Below are positions 1 to 12,700 of a stretch of 64,000 bases of DNA, piece by piece; position 1 is the stretch's first letter; every line of letters begins with the position of its first letter. Both the position numbers and the translations under genes were made by a program. The DNA is taken from contig NC_031771.1 in assembly GCF_001522545.3 (NCBI RefSeq), positions 30,384,884 through 30,448,883 of the forward strand, read 5' to 3'. The notes below the pieces were generated by a model that was not told the origin of the DNA, searched no databases, and saw only the letters and a program-made list of their open reading frames with translations. Source of the stretch: Parus major (lineage: Eukaryota; Chordata; Aves; Passeriformes; Paridae).

Positions 1-1690
1 AAAATCTGCTTCACAAAACGAAAGGTGACCTTTTATTTCTGCTGACAACTGAGATCTTATATTTCCAAGTCAGCCACTCCATGCAGCTATCACTTGAATG
101 CATGAGTGGGGAATGCACCTTTCTGAAGGCAAAACAACTAAATTTCTATGGAAGTAAAATAAAAACATAAATGGATAGTGTATAACAATAGACAAAAGAT
201 CTGAAACTAAAATTTTTGTTATGTATTTACTTCAGACGCAAGATGAAGAATTCTGAAAGTTACATTTTTTTACCTGTAAATAAAAGGGGTTTCCACCATT
301 AAATAGTTTCAATTGTTTTCCATTTCCTGATTACAGTAGAAACCATTGAAGAGTATTACGAAAATAAAAATGAAACAGAAAATAAGAATTTCAAAAATTG
401 GTTGCTCTCTAGTTCATAATAGGGAACAAACAAAATTTTCAGGCAGATTAAGCATAAATTGCTGTATTTGATTTGGGGTTTTATTTTTTAAGCAATAAAA
501 TAATTAAATATTAAATGTAAATTATTTTTGATGATAAAGGTTGTTGTGTATTGAAAATTCTCTGGCCCTAGAAGAAAAAAAGATGAAAAATGTCTCATAA
601 AAATACAAACCTGCCTCAATGATTGTCTTTGTGTCGTTCCGATTGGGAACGGCCGGAAGGAACGACATCTTTGGTGTGAAATGGGAAGGTTTTCAATAGA
701 CTCCAATTTTTTTTTTTTCCAATGGTAATTGTCAGTATTAAATAAAACACAGAGATATTTTTGCTGATTACCTCCTGCACAATACAGAAAATACCAGAAA
801 GATAAGGTAAAAGAAATATATTTTAGAAACTAGTATGTTGAGAAAATTTCTGGTCTCTTGTTCACACTACATTTACAATAGCAGGAAAAATAAAACTACC
901 TTCTGTTTATTCACTTCAGGACTCCTTTTTAATGACAACTCTAGGAATCAGGAATAAGGCAGATTTTATGCAGGTTGGTTGCATGCATCAACACTAATGT
1001 AATTTTCTTTCCGTATGGCAGGGGATCATAAGGATGAATAAGAGCTTCACATTAGAGAAGTTGTGGACAATACTGGATTGTGACTGCCAGTAAGTGACAT
1101 CCTGAGACAGTTTCACAAGGAGTCATGCACAGAGAAGTGGGTTGAGAAAATGATAAGTTGGATTCCTTTTCCAATTGCTTGACAGATTGAATGCAGATTC
1201 AGTTAATAACAGAGTCTGACTTAACAAATACCAGAATATACATTGCTGGGAAAAGGATGTTAGAGCTAGATTTATAAGATTAAAAATACACAATGTCCTT
1301 ATATTTATATGATTGACTGTGTTTAAATACTAATACTAGGAAATTAATTCGAAATCTTTTTGTATTTAGCAAATGCATACAAATGTCCTGTCTAAATTCA
1401 TTCAGCTCTCATGGTTTTTAGAGCTACTGGTCCAGTGCAAAGAGGTTGCCATGGCTACTGCTCCAGAGAAGGTCCATTGAATTGCCCATTACAATAAACT
1501 ATTGCGTTTCAGATGCTACAAGCCTACACATTGGAAAACACTATTTCCTCTTTCCTCCTCCCAACACAGCAATCTTCCCCCAAAAACTGAACATTAGTGC
1601 ACACGTGTGTGAAGAACCATGCCTGCTCTATCAGTTCTTCAGCTATAACCATTTCACATTTATTGTTAGCATAAACAGGAGGCAGGATCA
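1..1690. other. Non-coding AT-rich DNA, no gene seen
   Basis: Frames are short and none resembles a protein. A mildly GC-rich palindrome-like patch, 'cgttccgattgggaacg', lies at about 633-649. Nothing else stands out. Confidence 0.6.
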
Positions 1691-2138
1691 TGGAATCACA
1701 GAATCACAGAATGGGTCAGGTTGGAAGGGACCACAGTGATTTGGTCTGGTCCAGCCTCCCTGCTCAAGCAGGGTCATCCCAGAGCACACAGCACAGGATT
1801 GCATCCAGCAGGTTCTTGAATATCTCCAGTGAGGGAGACCCCACAGCCTCTCTGGGCAGCCTGTTCCAGTGCTCTGTCACCCACACAGTAAGGGAGTTCT
1901 TCCTCATGTTCAGGTGGAACCTCCTGTGCATCAGTTCCTGCCTGTTGCCTCTTTGTCCTATTGCTCTGCACCACTGGCAGAACCTGGAAACATCCTCTTG
2001 TCACCCTCCCTTCAGATATTGACAGTCACTGATGAGGGCCCCTCCCAGTTGTCTGCTCTTGAGGCTGAACAGGCCCAGCTTCCTCAGCCTTTCCTGGAAA
2101 GATAGATGCTCCAGTCCCCTACTCATCTTCATTGGCAA
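1691..2138 (-). mobile_element. CR1 LINE, 5'-truncated 3' fragment
   Basis: Read on the plus strand it opens with the duplicated 3'-terminal unit GGAATCACAGAATCACAG, then GGTTGGAAGGGACC, the antisense signature of an avian CR1 3' end. Diagnostic pieces follow: a 'cctctctgggcagcctgttcc' block near 1851-1867, and 'gaggctgaacaggcccag' with 'ctccagtcccc' near the far end. The element therefore lies on the minus strand. About 450 bases remain. Short open frames here on both strands are repeat-derived and not genes. Confidence 0.9.
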
Positions 2139-2339
2139 AGACATCTTACTTGATCCCAAAGATTTTGCTTAGAAACATCCCAGAAAGGTTTTTCATAAAA
2201 ATTCACAAACCTGTTAAATCCACTGACCAGTCACATTCAAATTTCATCAGGTCCAAGGTCCCAGCAAGTCTGGTTTCCTAAAAATTTCATAAAGTTCAGT
2301 TGCTGAATTGAGTACTTCAGTTCTTCAACTACAAAAGAC

Positions 2340-3090
2340 TAAAATTTGGGCACTTGCCATCAGGGCATGGCACAGACTTCTGGGGAGGCACTGCATGAGC
2401 CCTGAGATTGCAGCCACTGGCTGGGCTGATTGCCATTAGCCAGAGAACAGGTTTCATCAGCCCAGCCCTCCCCAGTAACAGCACAGGGAACATGGAAGGA
2501 GGGGACTCCGAGCATCTCAGGTGTGGGCTGAAGGGAAAAAGAAGAGTTCTGTGTTGTAAAGTGCCTCAGGAAGGCAAAGATTTAGTTTCAGATAAGCATT
2601 GTTAACGTGAGAGGCATGGCTATAAGCCAAGCTACTGAATTTTGACCTCCTGCTTTGGGGGATGGGCGTGTGAGCCCTGGATGAAGTTGTCCCACCCCAA
2701 ACCCCTTGTGAAGGGTAGCCCAGGAATTCTGTTTGGGTTTGAGTCCCTGGGGGTTTCTCCCTTGCTGTTTTCCTAGTGGTCCTAACCCTAAACTCCACCC
2801 TCAAAGGTGGTGACCCTCAAGTGTTCTGTCCTTCAAAACCCATCACCCTGCCTTTGTTCAGAGCTCTTTGTCTCTGAATGAGTTTATGCCCATGCTGAAT
2901 GAATGATTTTATGAAGAGAAGCCCATCTCGTTCTTGTCCCATGATGGTTCTCAGTAACTGTAGCTTCCCTGGACGTGATCCTGCAGTTGCGGACTGTGAC
3001 AGTTCTGGAAACATCTGAGACAAGGTGCAATGAAAGGCAGCCAGGGTGCCCCGGGGCAGCTCAGGCACTGGGTATTTTTCAGTGAGGAGT
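2340..3090. other. GC-richer segment of unknown origin
   Basis: Composition rises above the AT-rich background between the CR1 copy and about 3.1 kb. Minus-strand frames of 95 and 83 codons lie end to end here, but neither resembles a known protein. The texture is that of a decayed retroviral or LTR-type element, though I cannot place it in a family. Confidence 0.3.
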
Positions 3091-6000
3091 TACAGGGGAA
3101 GTACAGAACTGTTTCCTTAAGTTCCACTGAGCTGATTTACGATTTGTTCCACACCAAATTAAGAGTGTCCTTCCCAAACTCCTTCATTAGGAAAAAAGCA
3201 AACTAGACAATATGATAACCACACTTATCTGAAAAATGGGAAATTTAATCTTAAGATGTTTATTTAGAATACCTCAACTCTGGTAATCCCTGTGTAGGCA
3301 TTCAAGCAGTTATTTTCTCCCTTTGAGGTCCTTGCTCTGCTTTTAACTAAAAAGTAAATCCTGAGAAATCCTCCAATTAAACGCCCACAGATATGTTTGT
3401 TTGTATTTTGTAAGGGAAAAAAATACAAAGATGTCTTTCTGACAGGTTCTTTTGCAAATACTTTCGGATTTTTGCAGTTAAATTGAGACTTCAGCCTTGT
3501 TTCTTTCTATCACATGGAATCATCAAGAAGCGATGTAACTTTCTAGTAAAGCAAATCTTACAATTTACAAGGACTAAAAAGGGAACACAAATAAACAAGA
3601 AATTAAAATAGTTAATTAATATGGTGCTTTCATGAACTACGGGCATTAGGAGTGGAAGAGTTGAGAAACACCATGTTTTTAGTGTTACAGGAAATATTTC
3701 AAACAATGACCTACAAATGTCCCACAGTATTCTTGTCCTCCTGAATGACCCTTCACAGTTTTCAGCTACTTTGTTGAGGAATTTTAGTGATTAAAATCTC
3801 ACAATCTCTTTCGTAATAATTACAACATTTACTGAATGAACCTCATATCCTGCCTCAAGAATATGCAAAATTCTCCTCCCCTAACGCTGTCCAAATACAA
3901 ACTTTAACAATGGCCTTCAATTTTCTTCAAGTTGTTAATAATCATGTTGTTCTGTATCAAGATTTGCATGTATTCAGAAAGTTTTATGAGCAAAAATGTG
4001 GGGATTTGAGAGACTTAAATTTTCTCTTCCAGTGTCATAACAACAGCATATCCAATGTTTTCAGGGCTCTTTGAAAGTATTTCTTCAGTGTTGTTCTAAA
4101 CTGGCTTTAATCAGAATACTTTATGTTCACTAATGTGAATACACTGTTTTGGAAAATTTTTTCCTGATTATATATTTTTAAAAAATCTAGTGTTCATGAC
4201 ATTGCAGGCATCAAACACTTTCTCAGTCAATGTTAACATTGGCAGACCAACTCCAGTATTTGCCAGTATTGACAGAGTGATTTAAAAGTGATTTTAAAGC
4301 ATTCTGTTCTGGTCAGTAGTGAAAGAAAGAGCAGGGTTGAGAGAAAAAGTTGATTATGCACCCTAGGGGAGATTTGCTGCTTTATATCCCTATAGCCTTG
4401 CACATTTTTAAGATCCCTATTTCTGTGGATCACAGTGGAGGGCACAACTGTAGGACAACCATTTTTGCCTTGTTCCCAACAGGTTGGCCACCAACTGAGG
4501 CCTAACATGGTTTTTAGGTTTCAGAACATAGTCATGACCCATTCACCAGTTGTCACAGGACAGAGCTACTGCTCTAAATGGACAAGGGACTTCAGCAGAA
4601 GCTCCCATAATGTGGCAGAGTCTTTTAGCCACAAGCTGCAACACATTCTGATTTTCCACCTGTTCAGGAGCATATTATTGTCCATTAGAAACACCATTTT
4701 ACCACAGGTGGAGCCGCTCACTAAATAAAACACTTGCATGGCTTAACAGCATCCTGAATTTCTGATTTCATTTCAACCAAAACATAACCAGTTGTTGGCA
4801 AGGTGCTTTCTTGGGATTCACTTTTGAGAGAATTTAACAATAAACAGATAAATAAATGAGAGTTAAAAAATTACCATGGTGGGTGGCTAATTCCTGGGTC
4901 ATCTTATTTCCTTGACTACTCTGCTGCCATCCCATAACATGCCATAAACCCCAAGTGCTAGACAATAATCCACAAAGCATTGGCATTTACATTCTGGGTG
5001 CCAAATCCTTTGCCAATACGTCTGATTGCTATGTCAAGTACTGGCAAAAGCAACTACACCTGTGCCTGAGTGATTGTATCTGCCATAGGAATGTGTTATA
5101 TGCATATGTCATCAGCCATGCTATCTCTGAAATTTTCTATCACATGCCCAGCATTAGGAAAATATTTTTAACCCAGCACTTGAAGTCCTGTGGAGACTAA
5201 CAAAAAAAGTTTCAAGCAATTCTCTAAGTAACTTCTTCAGCTGAGTAAAATGCAAAACAAATGCCAAGTTATCTCTCTTATTAATATTCTGTGAACCTGC
5301 CAGCATATGTGTATAAATATTAAAATAAAGTCTTCTAAATCAATAAGAACATATTGTTTTGTAACCACTCTTTGAAAAATGAAGCATGTCTAACTAAAGG
5401 AGAAACATTAAAGTGGAGTCTTTGGTCACCTTACATTTGATTAATGATCCAATCCTTTTAGTCACTCAAGTCACAAAAATAGATGGTCTTCCTAGCATGT
5501 TACAGGTATCTAGGAAAGAAGGAAGCATTAGTGTTTCTGTTGATTACACTAAACAGCTACTGACAGTGTTTTGTATCTATGTGGTTTTGTGAAAGGGTGA
5601 GTGGTGCTCTGGGATTGTCAAACAATTGCATGAGACTGCTGGAATTCTAATAAATAAGAAAAACATCCATATCCCAACACACCCATCATACCTACACTAT
5701 GTATGGCTTGCTCTTGCTAAGTCCAGTCTGAATTTCTGAGTAAGGTTCTCTCTATAGACTTAGAAATCAGAGAAGGTTAAATTACTACAAGTTCCTGTTT
5801 TGGATGTTTAAAATACATCTAGTGGAATCAGCAAAGAATGAATAAAAATCTTAGCACAAGAAGCTAAGATTTTAAGTAGCTTTGAAAACTTCCAGGACTC
5901 TTATACTATCTTCTGCCCATACATACAAGAAAATTAATGCATACACTAATTGTTTTAGCTAACACTGTGGACTAAGTCATAATATGCAAGTGATCCATCC

Positions 6001-7239
6001 ATCCATCCATCCATCCACAATCACAAAAAGAAGTAAAATTTACTGGGTTAAGTTCCATGTTAATATAACTCATGGCAACTTCAGTTAGTTCATTCTACCA
6101 TCTAGAAACACCCAAGACGATGTAATATTTTGAATAGCCTTTTACTCATTCAAGAATGCACAAAAATTCAATTTCCATTGCCCATGAGGGACAGGCACAG
6201 AAGATCTTTACATCTTTTAAATGCCGAAGTCTCTCCCATTCACTTGATGAAAAGAAGAGGGTGGACATGCTGTGAGCGTACAGCGTAACTGGCCAGTAAC
6301 TGGTTTTCAGCTGTTGAATTTAGCATTTCAGCAGGTATGTGCACTCTGGTCTATCTATAGGTAATTTGAAATCATCCATATGTCAAAATTCCATGCCTTG
6401 TTGCTAAACTGGTCTTCACAGATCCAAACAGTGACACATAGACTCTACCAGGTTGCTCAGAATTTTGGTTCCCCAAACAAAGCAAAATTAAACATTAATG
6501 TGGAGCCTGAACTCATCTTTTTTTCATTTATTTAGTGCAAGAAAAGAAAAAATCAGTAATACACATTAATGGTAATTTTCAGGTGGTGTACTGGGTCTAC
6601 TATTTGCAGCCCTGGTGACAGAACAAGGTTGATTCAACAGGAATATTGAAAGCAAACTATTCCTGTGAAACCAATGAAATTGGGTGGGGCTTTTTTCCCA
6701 GCAGGACCTCAAATATTAACCCATGTAATGCTTTGCTCACAGAGTTAGGGGAAACCTTTCACTTTGTGAGAAGTGTCTCTTTTTTCCTGCCAGAACAAAA
6801 TGTTCAGCTGAAAATATCCTTAATAGCTGAGCAGAAATTTAGGTGACAGAAGGTCCACGGTACCTAAACCAGCACTGAAAACATGTTACACTGGGGAGAG
6901 CTGCAACTTAAATCCTGCAAAAAATACAAAGGCTTACAGGAGTTTCGCTTTATTACAGTAAATCTGTTTTTAAAGTGTTTAGAATAGATGAAGCTTTTTA
7001 AAGATGCTTTTCACTTTGCAGAAAACCAGTCAGGTTTCATACTTTCCTTCAAATCTATCACCTTGTGAGGTGAATAGAAGGTACCTTTTGATTGCTTTAG
7101 TCATATGTTATGGCTCATTGTGATATGACAACACATGACAGATTAAGCTAACAGCACTTGGCATGCCAGATCATCTCTATCCTGTTGCATTTCAGAGATT
7201 TTATTTTAGCTTTTACTCCTAAAGAGTGCATAAGATCAT
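3091..7239. other. Non-coding AT-rich DNA, no gene seen
   Basis: Apart from the ATCC microsatellite near 6.0 kb, nothing in this stretch is recognisable. The open frames (up to 97 codons) are of chance length and composition. Confidence 0.6.
5993..6017 (+). repeat. (ATCC)n microsatellite
   Basis: Six uninterrupted ATCC units. Confidence 0.9.
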
Positions 7240-7672
7240 GATTCAGTCCTAGGCTTGCAGGTTGGAAGGGACCTCAGGACCTCTCTAGTCCAGCCTTGTG
7301 CTCAGAATGGGTGAGCTATATGGTCAGGCAACTTTGCTCAGGGCTTTCTTTACACGTTCAGGTCTTGAAAGCTTCTGAGAGCAAAGATGGCACAACCTCT
7401 GTGGGCAACCTATTCCAGTGTTTGAATTTTCACCATGAGGGGAAAGGTTTTCTATCTGTTCCACCTGAGTCTTGCATTTCAATTTACACTCTTATCTCAC
7501 ATCTCCCACCTTTCCCCTTGTGAAAGGCCTGGCTCCATCTTGATAGCCTCCTTGTGGGAGGCAATTGCTATTAGGTGTTATTCCTCTCTCCAAAGCCTCC
7601 TCTTCTCCAGGCTGAACAAAACAGATTCCCCTCAACCTCTCTGAGCTCCCCAGACCTTTACAGTCACTCTTG
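7240..7672 (-). mobile_element. CR1 LINE, diverged 3' fragment
   Basis: Minus-strand CR1 marked on the plus strand by GGTTGGAAGGGACCTC (from 7261), 'gggcaacctattccagtg' (near 7402) and 'cttctccaggctgaacaa' (near 7600). It is more diverged than the copy at 1.7 kb, and its terminal repeat unit is degraded. The far boundary against the GC-rich stretch that follows is approximate. Confidence 0.85.
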
Positions 7673-7679
7673 GTAAGCT

Positions 7680-8260
7680 TGAGCTCTCCCCAGGCACTAT
7701 CACTGGTGTCCACATGGACACAGGGGAGAATGAACAGTCTGAGGGTCCCACAAAGCTTTGCAGACTCTGTTTGGAGCCCGGAGTGTGAGCCCCTGGCCAG
7801 AAAAATACCTCTGAGGATGACAGGGTCAGGTCTGCAGAGGACCATAGGACCCCTCCAGCTCCAAGTCCCAGCCCCATAGCCAGGAGTGAGGGCTCCTTGT
7901 GTTGGTGCATGGTTCTGAGCTGGGCAGCCCTGGACCTGCCCTCCCTGCACCCTGCACCTTGGCTTTCACCGAGCCCAGCCTGCAGCCACAGGCCTGTGCA
8001 CAGACAGGCAGCTGCCTCTGCTCCACCAGCAGTCCCAGGCCTCCTCCAGCCTCCCTCCACATGCCCCCAGGCTCTCTGTGAGCCTCCAGTTGTGCCTGTC
8101 AGCCTCTCCTATCCACAAAGATCCCATGAAGATCCCCATGTCCCCTGGCAGCCGCCCCCTGCCAGGGCAGCTCCATGGGCGTGCTGTCCACCTCACCTCT
8201 GCCCCATAGTATCTGTGGGAGGCCTTTACCGTGCTGTGCGTTATCCTGGAAGTTACAAAC
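7680..8260. other. GC-rich island of unknown origin
   Basis: Directly after the CR1 copy, this stretch is clearly more GC-rich than its surroundings, with C-rich runs on the plus strand around 7920-8200. Overlapping frames of 60-150 codons run on both strands but show no domain, and several continue into CR1 sequence. CpG dinucleotides are few, so it is not an obvious CpG-island promoter. An old mobile element or an untranslated exon are alternatives. An AATAAA lies nearby at about 8290. Confidence 0.4.
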
Positions 8261-9220
8261 CTGCTTTTCATGATCTAGAAGGTTGTAAAAATAAAGTGCA
8301 GGATCATTGATAAGTGGTAGTCAGTAAGGAGGATGGTTGATCACTCAGAGGAGCAACAATAGAAACAACAAGAAATAATAAATAATACACTATGTGTACA
8401 TATGAACAACTGAAGGCTTTGTAAATAGTCGCTGAAGATTTTATGTTGTAAATAATTGCTGCAACTTTACGAGGTTTTTTTGTACACTTTTTTCAACCAT
8501 TACTAGTAAACCTATGAAACCCATGACAGAAAGAAAAGCACAACTCACTATAAAAGGACAGATTATTCTGAAGAATTAAAAGCTTCAATCAATATAAAAA
8601 TTAAGTTGTTTTGATCTTGCAGTATATTTTTCAGTAGTCCTACAGAAGGTCAGTCAATAATGTTATAGAATTTCCTCAAAATATTTCATCTCAAAAACCC
8701 AGAAAACAATCTATTCCTTGTAACAGGTCACAGTTCTAGTCTGTGGAGATTTTTTTTTTTTTCCTCACAGCATGCATGCCACTGATACAGGCATAGTGAA
8801 TAAAGTGGATAAGATAGCAATATAATCAAGATTTTACCTAGGCCATGAAATAATCTGTGTACTCTTTCAAGTTCAGGCAATATTCTCTAGCTGCCAATCC
8901 TTAATTTGGAAAAGAATAAAGCTGATAATTTAGAAAATATCTTATATTAAAAAAAAATAATCTTTCTATTCCTGATAATGTTTTTACTGGTTTTTTGTAC
9001 TTATCTCACACTTCAGTTAATAACAGAACTACAAACATTTGTATTCAAGCTTCAAATACCTTTCAGAGGGGATGATTCTGGTCTGCATCCATTTATAACT
9101 AGATGACCATGCAATTTAATTTAATTAACTAATTTAATTTGATTATTAAAAAGTTTCTTAGATTTCATTTTTAAAGTAATATGTTGCTACAGAGATTTTA
9201 GAATGCAGAGGTTCTTTTAA

Positions 9221-9267
9221 ACATAACATATCACTTATATCACTTATACATAACATATCACTTATAG
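9221..9267 (+). repeat. Tandem duplication, 27-bp period
   Basis: 'acataacatatcacttata' occurs at 9221 and again at 9248, separated by a partial 'tcacttat' unit. A small recent-looking duplication. Confidence 0.75.
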
Positions 9268-10417
9268 ATTTTGTTTCCCTTCCTTACCTTCTTCTACTCA
9301 CTCCTACACTTTCTCTGACCTGGAGAGTTTGAAAAAGCATTTTTACTTCAAGAACATAAAATTAAATACTGGTTCCCGTTAAACCTAATGTTGAAAATAC
9401 TACAGATATCAGCTAAGTACTTCACTTGACAATACTTTTGTTCAACTGAATAGGGAAAGTTCCATTTTTTTTTTTCAAACAAGACCAGAATTAAAGTAAT
9501 GATTCTGAAAGCCCTACAGCAGTCCTTAGAAAACAGCTTTCAGTGTTCTGGAAGAGCAGAAATATGTCCATGAAGTTAACAGTGAGTATTTTTGTCTCCT
9601 GTAAAGCGTCTCCTTTGTGATTTTTTTTAAATAAGCCCTCTGATTTCCAAAGGATCAGCAGTTCTTCCTACCTTAGTTGATAATACAGGCTAGTAGGAAG
9701 AGAACAATGGAGCTGAGGAGCTGAGCTCTGTGCTGTGCACACCAGAGCTGCTTTATCTTGGACATCATGTAATGAATTGCATGGCCATTTGTAGCAGGAG
9801 TGCATTATATGGACTCACAGATCACAACTTCCAGTTTAATTTTATCTCAAAGAGGTTCACTGCATGTGGTGCAAGATTGCTGTGACATGTGAGCCAAGGC
9901 TCAAGAGGGAGGAATGAGGAAGAGATGTGTTTCAAAAGCACACTCCTGATCCAAGCCCAGACACTAATACTGGAGATTCCCAGGTGTGCCTCCATTATCT
10001 TTATTTCAGCAGCAAGTGATTAACTAATTACATTACATTATTTGCAAGTTATTTGGACCTAGGGGAGGTAAAAGATTCCTAATGTCAACATGCAGAGTAT
10101 TAATAGTACACAGTGTTAATACTTTTCAGGGTACTTGTAGAACAGAACAAATTTTATAGATCTAAAGCATTTGAATTTTCTCTCCCATGATGGCATCAAG
10201 TATCATCAATATATTATTCATGGGGGGAAAGAAGCAAACAGCTATTAAAGAAGAAAAAGTGATTTTTTATCATTTTAATCTTTTTGCCACCTACTATGCA
10301 TCTAGAAAATACACATTCTTCAGGTATTTTATTTACATTCCTGGTACACCTGAAAATATACAAACATTTGTATTGTTCCCTGACTCTCATATTGACATCC
10401 TGTTTTGCCATTAAGCC

Positions 10418-10478
10418 ATATAGGAAGAATATTTTTTATTTGTATAATATAGGAATATAGGAAGAATCTTTTTTATTT
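10418..10478 (+). repeat. Near-identical direct repeat, 37-bp spacing
   Basis: 'atataggaagaat' followed by 'tttttattt' occurs at 10418 and at 10455 with one difference over about 24 bases. Confidence 0.7.
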
Positions 10479-12562
10479 CAAGAAAGTAGGTAAAGAGAAC
10501 TTTGCATTATATTGAAAAGATATATGTGGTCATCAACACTAGAAAAGAGTGAAAAAAATATATCATCAATTAAACATCTACATTTGCAAATTATAAATTT
10601 AAAAAAAAATTGTTTAAATGAAGACTGAAAATCTCAACAAACAGATGGTGAAATATATTGTAATGGAAAAAAAGAATACAAAAAAAATAAAAACTGGTGT
10701 GCCATGAAGGTTGAACATGAAAAGTGAAAGTAACTATAGGACAAGTTCAACTGGACTGTGTGAGAGAAGCTAAAAGAAAGTGGTCAATTTACTAAAGAAA
10801 ATAATAAGAAAAAATAAAACTGGGGCATTTTTTTTCAGTAAAGACAGCCTAGAACCTGAAGTTAATTGAGGTTTATGATTTGGATTGAAATGAAAACTTT
10901 GCATCAGTTTTTCATAAGTATTACAGTGTCCAATGGGATGTCAAAGGTGCAAGGGCAAATAGTTTAATAACACTGAAAACAAAATTATAATACAGTAAAG
11001 TCAAACAGAAGAGAATTTTACATCTCCTGACTATGCCATAGACTCTCCATCTCAAGAAAATAAATGAATACAATACAATTTTAAATCACCTATTAAGACT
11101 AATAATAAATCTACCAAATCAAGAACTAGAATGGACAACAAGCATGGAAATTATAGCTGATAAAAGGAAATGTCATCCAGACAGATAGATATCTTGTAAT
11201 GTGACCTTAGTAGTGGGCAAGTCCCAGATATACTGTGTGCAGTAACAGTAATTTTAGATATAAAAGCAAATAGGAAAAAAGGATTAAAATATTATATCAC
11301 TTTTTCATTGCTATATTATGACAGACTAATCAAGCATCTTTCTTTGGGAAACTAATCCTCTAAACCAAGAAAGTTCATAACCATCCTAACTGCTCTTAAG
11401 TACTTGTTGTGATATTGCTTGGGAATTTCTAGCTGCATAGAGGAAGGTGGAGTTGCTAGAAGAATAGGAAACAGAAGTCATGCCTGGGACAGGATTGGCA
11501 TTAATTTGGTGGAAAAGGCAATAGAACAGTAAAGGGAAAAATGTGAATATGGAAGAAGAAAAGCACGAGAGATCAAAAAGAGATTAATTGTAAGTAATTG
11601 ATTGTAAGTAAAGCCTATTGCTTCTCATTTGTGCTATAAAATGAAGATATTATTAAATTAAAACCTCAGTAGTACACCATGTTGCTTTGAGCAAACCTGT
11701 ATTAATTACCTCAGTCAGCCAGAGCCTCTTCTGGGACACTGTAAAATATTTGAAATGCAGCCTCAGTTTTACTAAAAGTATTAAAATCTATTTATGTTTG
11801 ATTATAAGATATTTAAAAGGCTAGGTAGTTTGTTGGTACTTTTTTCAGGGAATATTTCACATCATTCTTCAAGCAATAACTTGCTTGTAAATATCTATCT
11901 TTGACTTCATCTCACTATAACTTACGTTGGAGTAATGCATGTAGAGTACAGCTTACTAAAAATGAATAAATAATTTAATCATCAAAATTTTTACATGCTT
12001 TTTCTTGGACTGTGTCTTAAATTCAAAAAGATGGCTTCTTATCAAACATATTTATAAAAATTAATTCTGGAGAATTCTGTAGCCTATCTGCTAACATCCT
12101 ACTCTCCAAATCATTCAGCTGCATCCAAGCAGAGATTACCTCCTGGAATGCAGTGTTTGCTGAAAAGCAGCTACCTCAGAGAAAGTGCATTTTGTTGATA
12201 TATTGAAGAAATACCTCATCAGGGCAAAACTATTCAAGAATAATTTTCAAGGCAGCTATTCCATATGGCATTTTTCTTACTGCTGTTTAACATTCTCATT
12301 TTCCATAAGAGAAGTAGATGGAAAAATACAGAAAACACATTTATCTTGTTGAAAAACTTTCATCCCTTCAATACCATTTTGGCATTTAGTTTTTTTAAGT
12401 ACTTCCTATAAAACTGTGCTTCATATAACAAAATATGTATTTTAGCAATGAGAGCAAGCAATCATTGAAGAAGGCATAAAAATTAAGGTGCTGCCCGATA
12501 ACTGATTTTTGCAGGTGTGTTCAGAGGAAAAACAAACAAAATATTTTTTGAAATAAGTTCTA

Positions 12563-12700
12563 CAGAACCATAGGATCATTTAGATCAGAAAAGACCTTGG
12601 AGCTCAAGTACAACCATGAACAACACTGCCAAGACCACCACTATATTGTCCCTAAGCACCAACTCTACACAACTTTTAAATACCTCCAGAGATGGTGACA
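12563..12700 (-). mobile_element. CR1 LINE, short 3' fragment
   Basis: About 140 bases match the antisense of a CR1 3' end: a degraded terminal unit, 'agaaaagacctt', 'aacactgccaagaccacca', 'gtccctaagcacca' and 'ttttaaatacctccagagatgg'. The 'gtccctaagc' wording is that of a CR1 subfamily different from the 1.7-kb copy. Similarity fades after 12700. Confidence 0.85.

Larger units (their letters stand above)
8261..12562. other. Non-coding AT-rich DNA, no gene seen
   Basis: Contains only small local duplications near 9.2 and 10.4 kb and scattered A- or T-runs. No exon with credible splice sites was recognised. Confidence 0.6.

Noticed and set aside
7492..8062. Minus-strand frames of 152, 142 and 78 codons
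   Set aside because: They overlap one another in different frames, run into antisense CR1 sequence and have no protein-like motifs.
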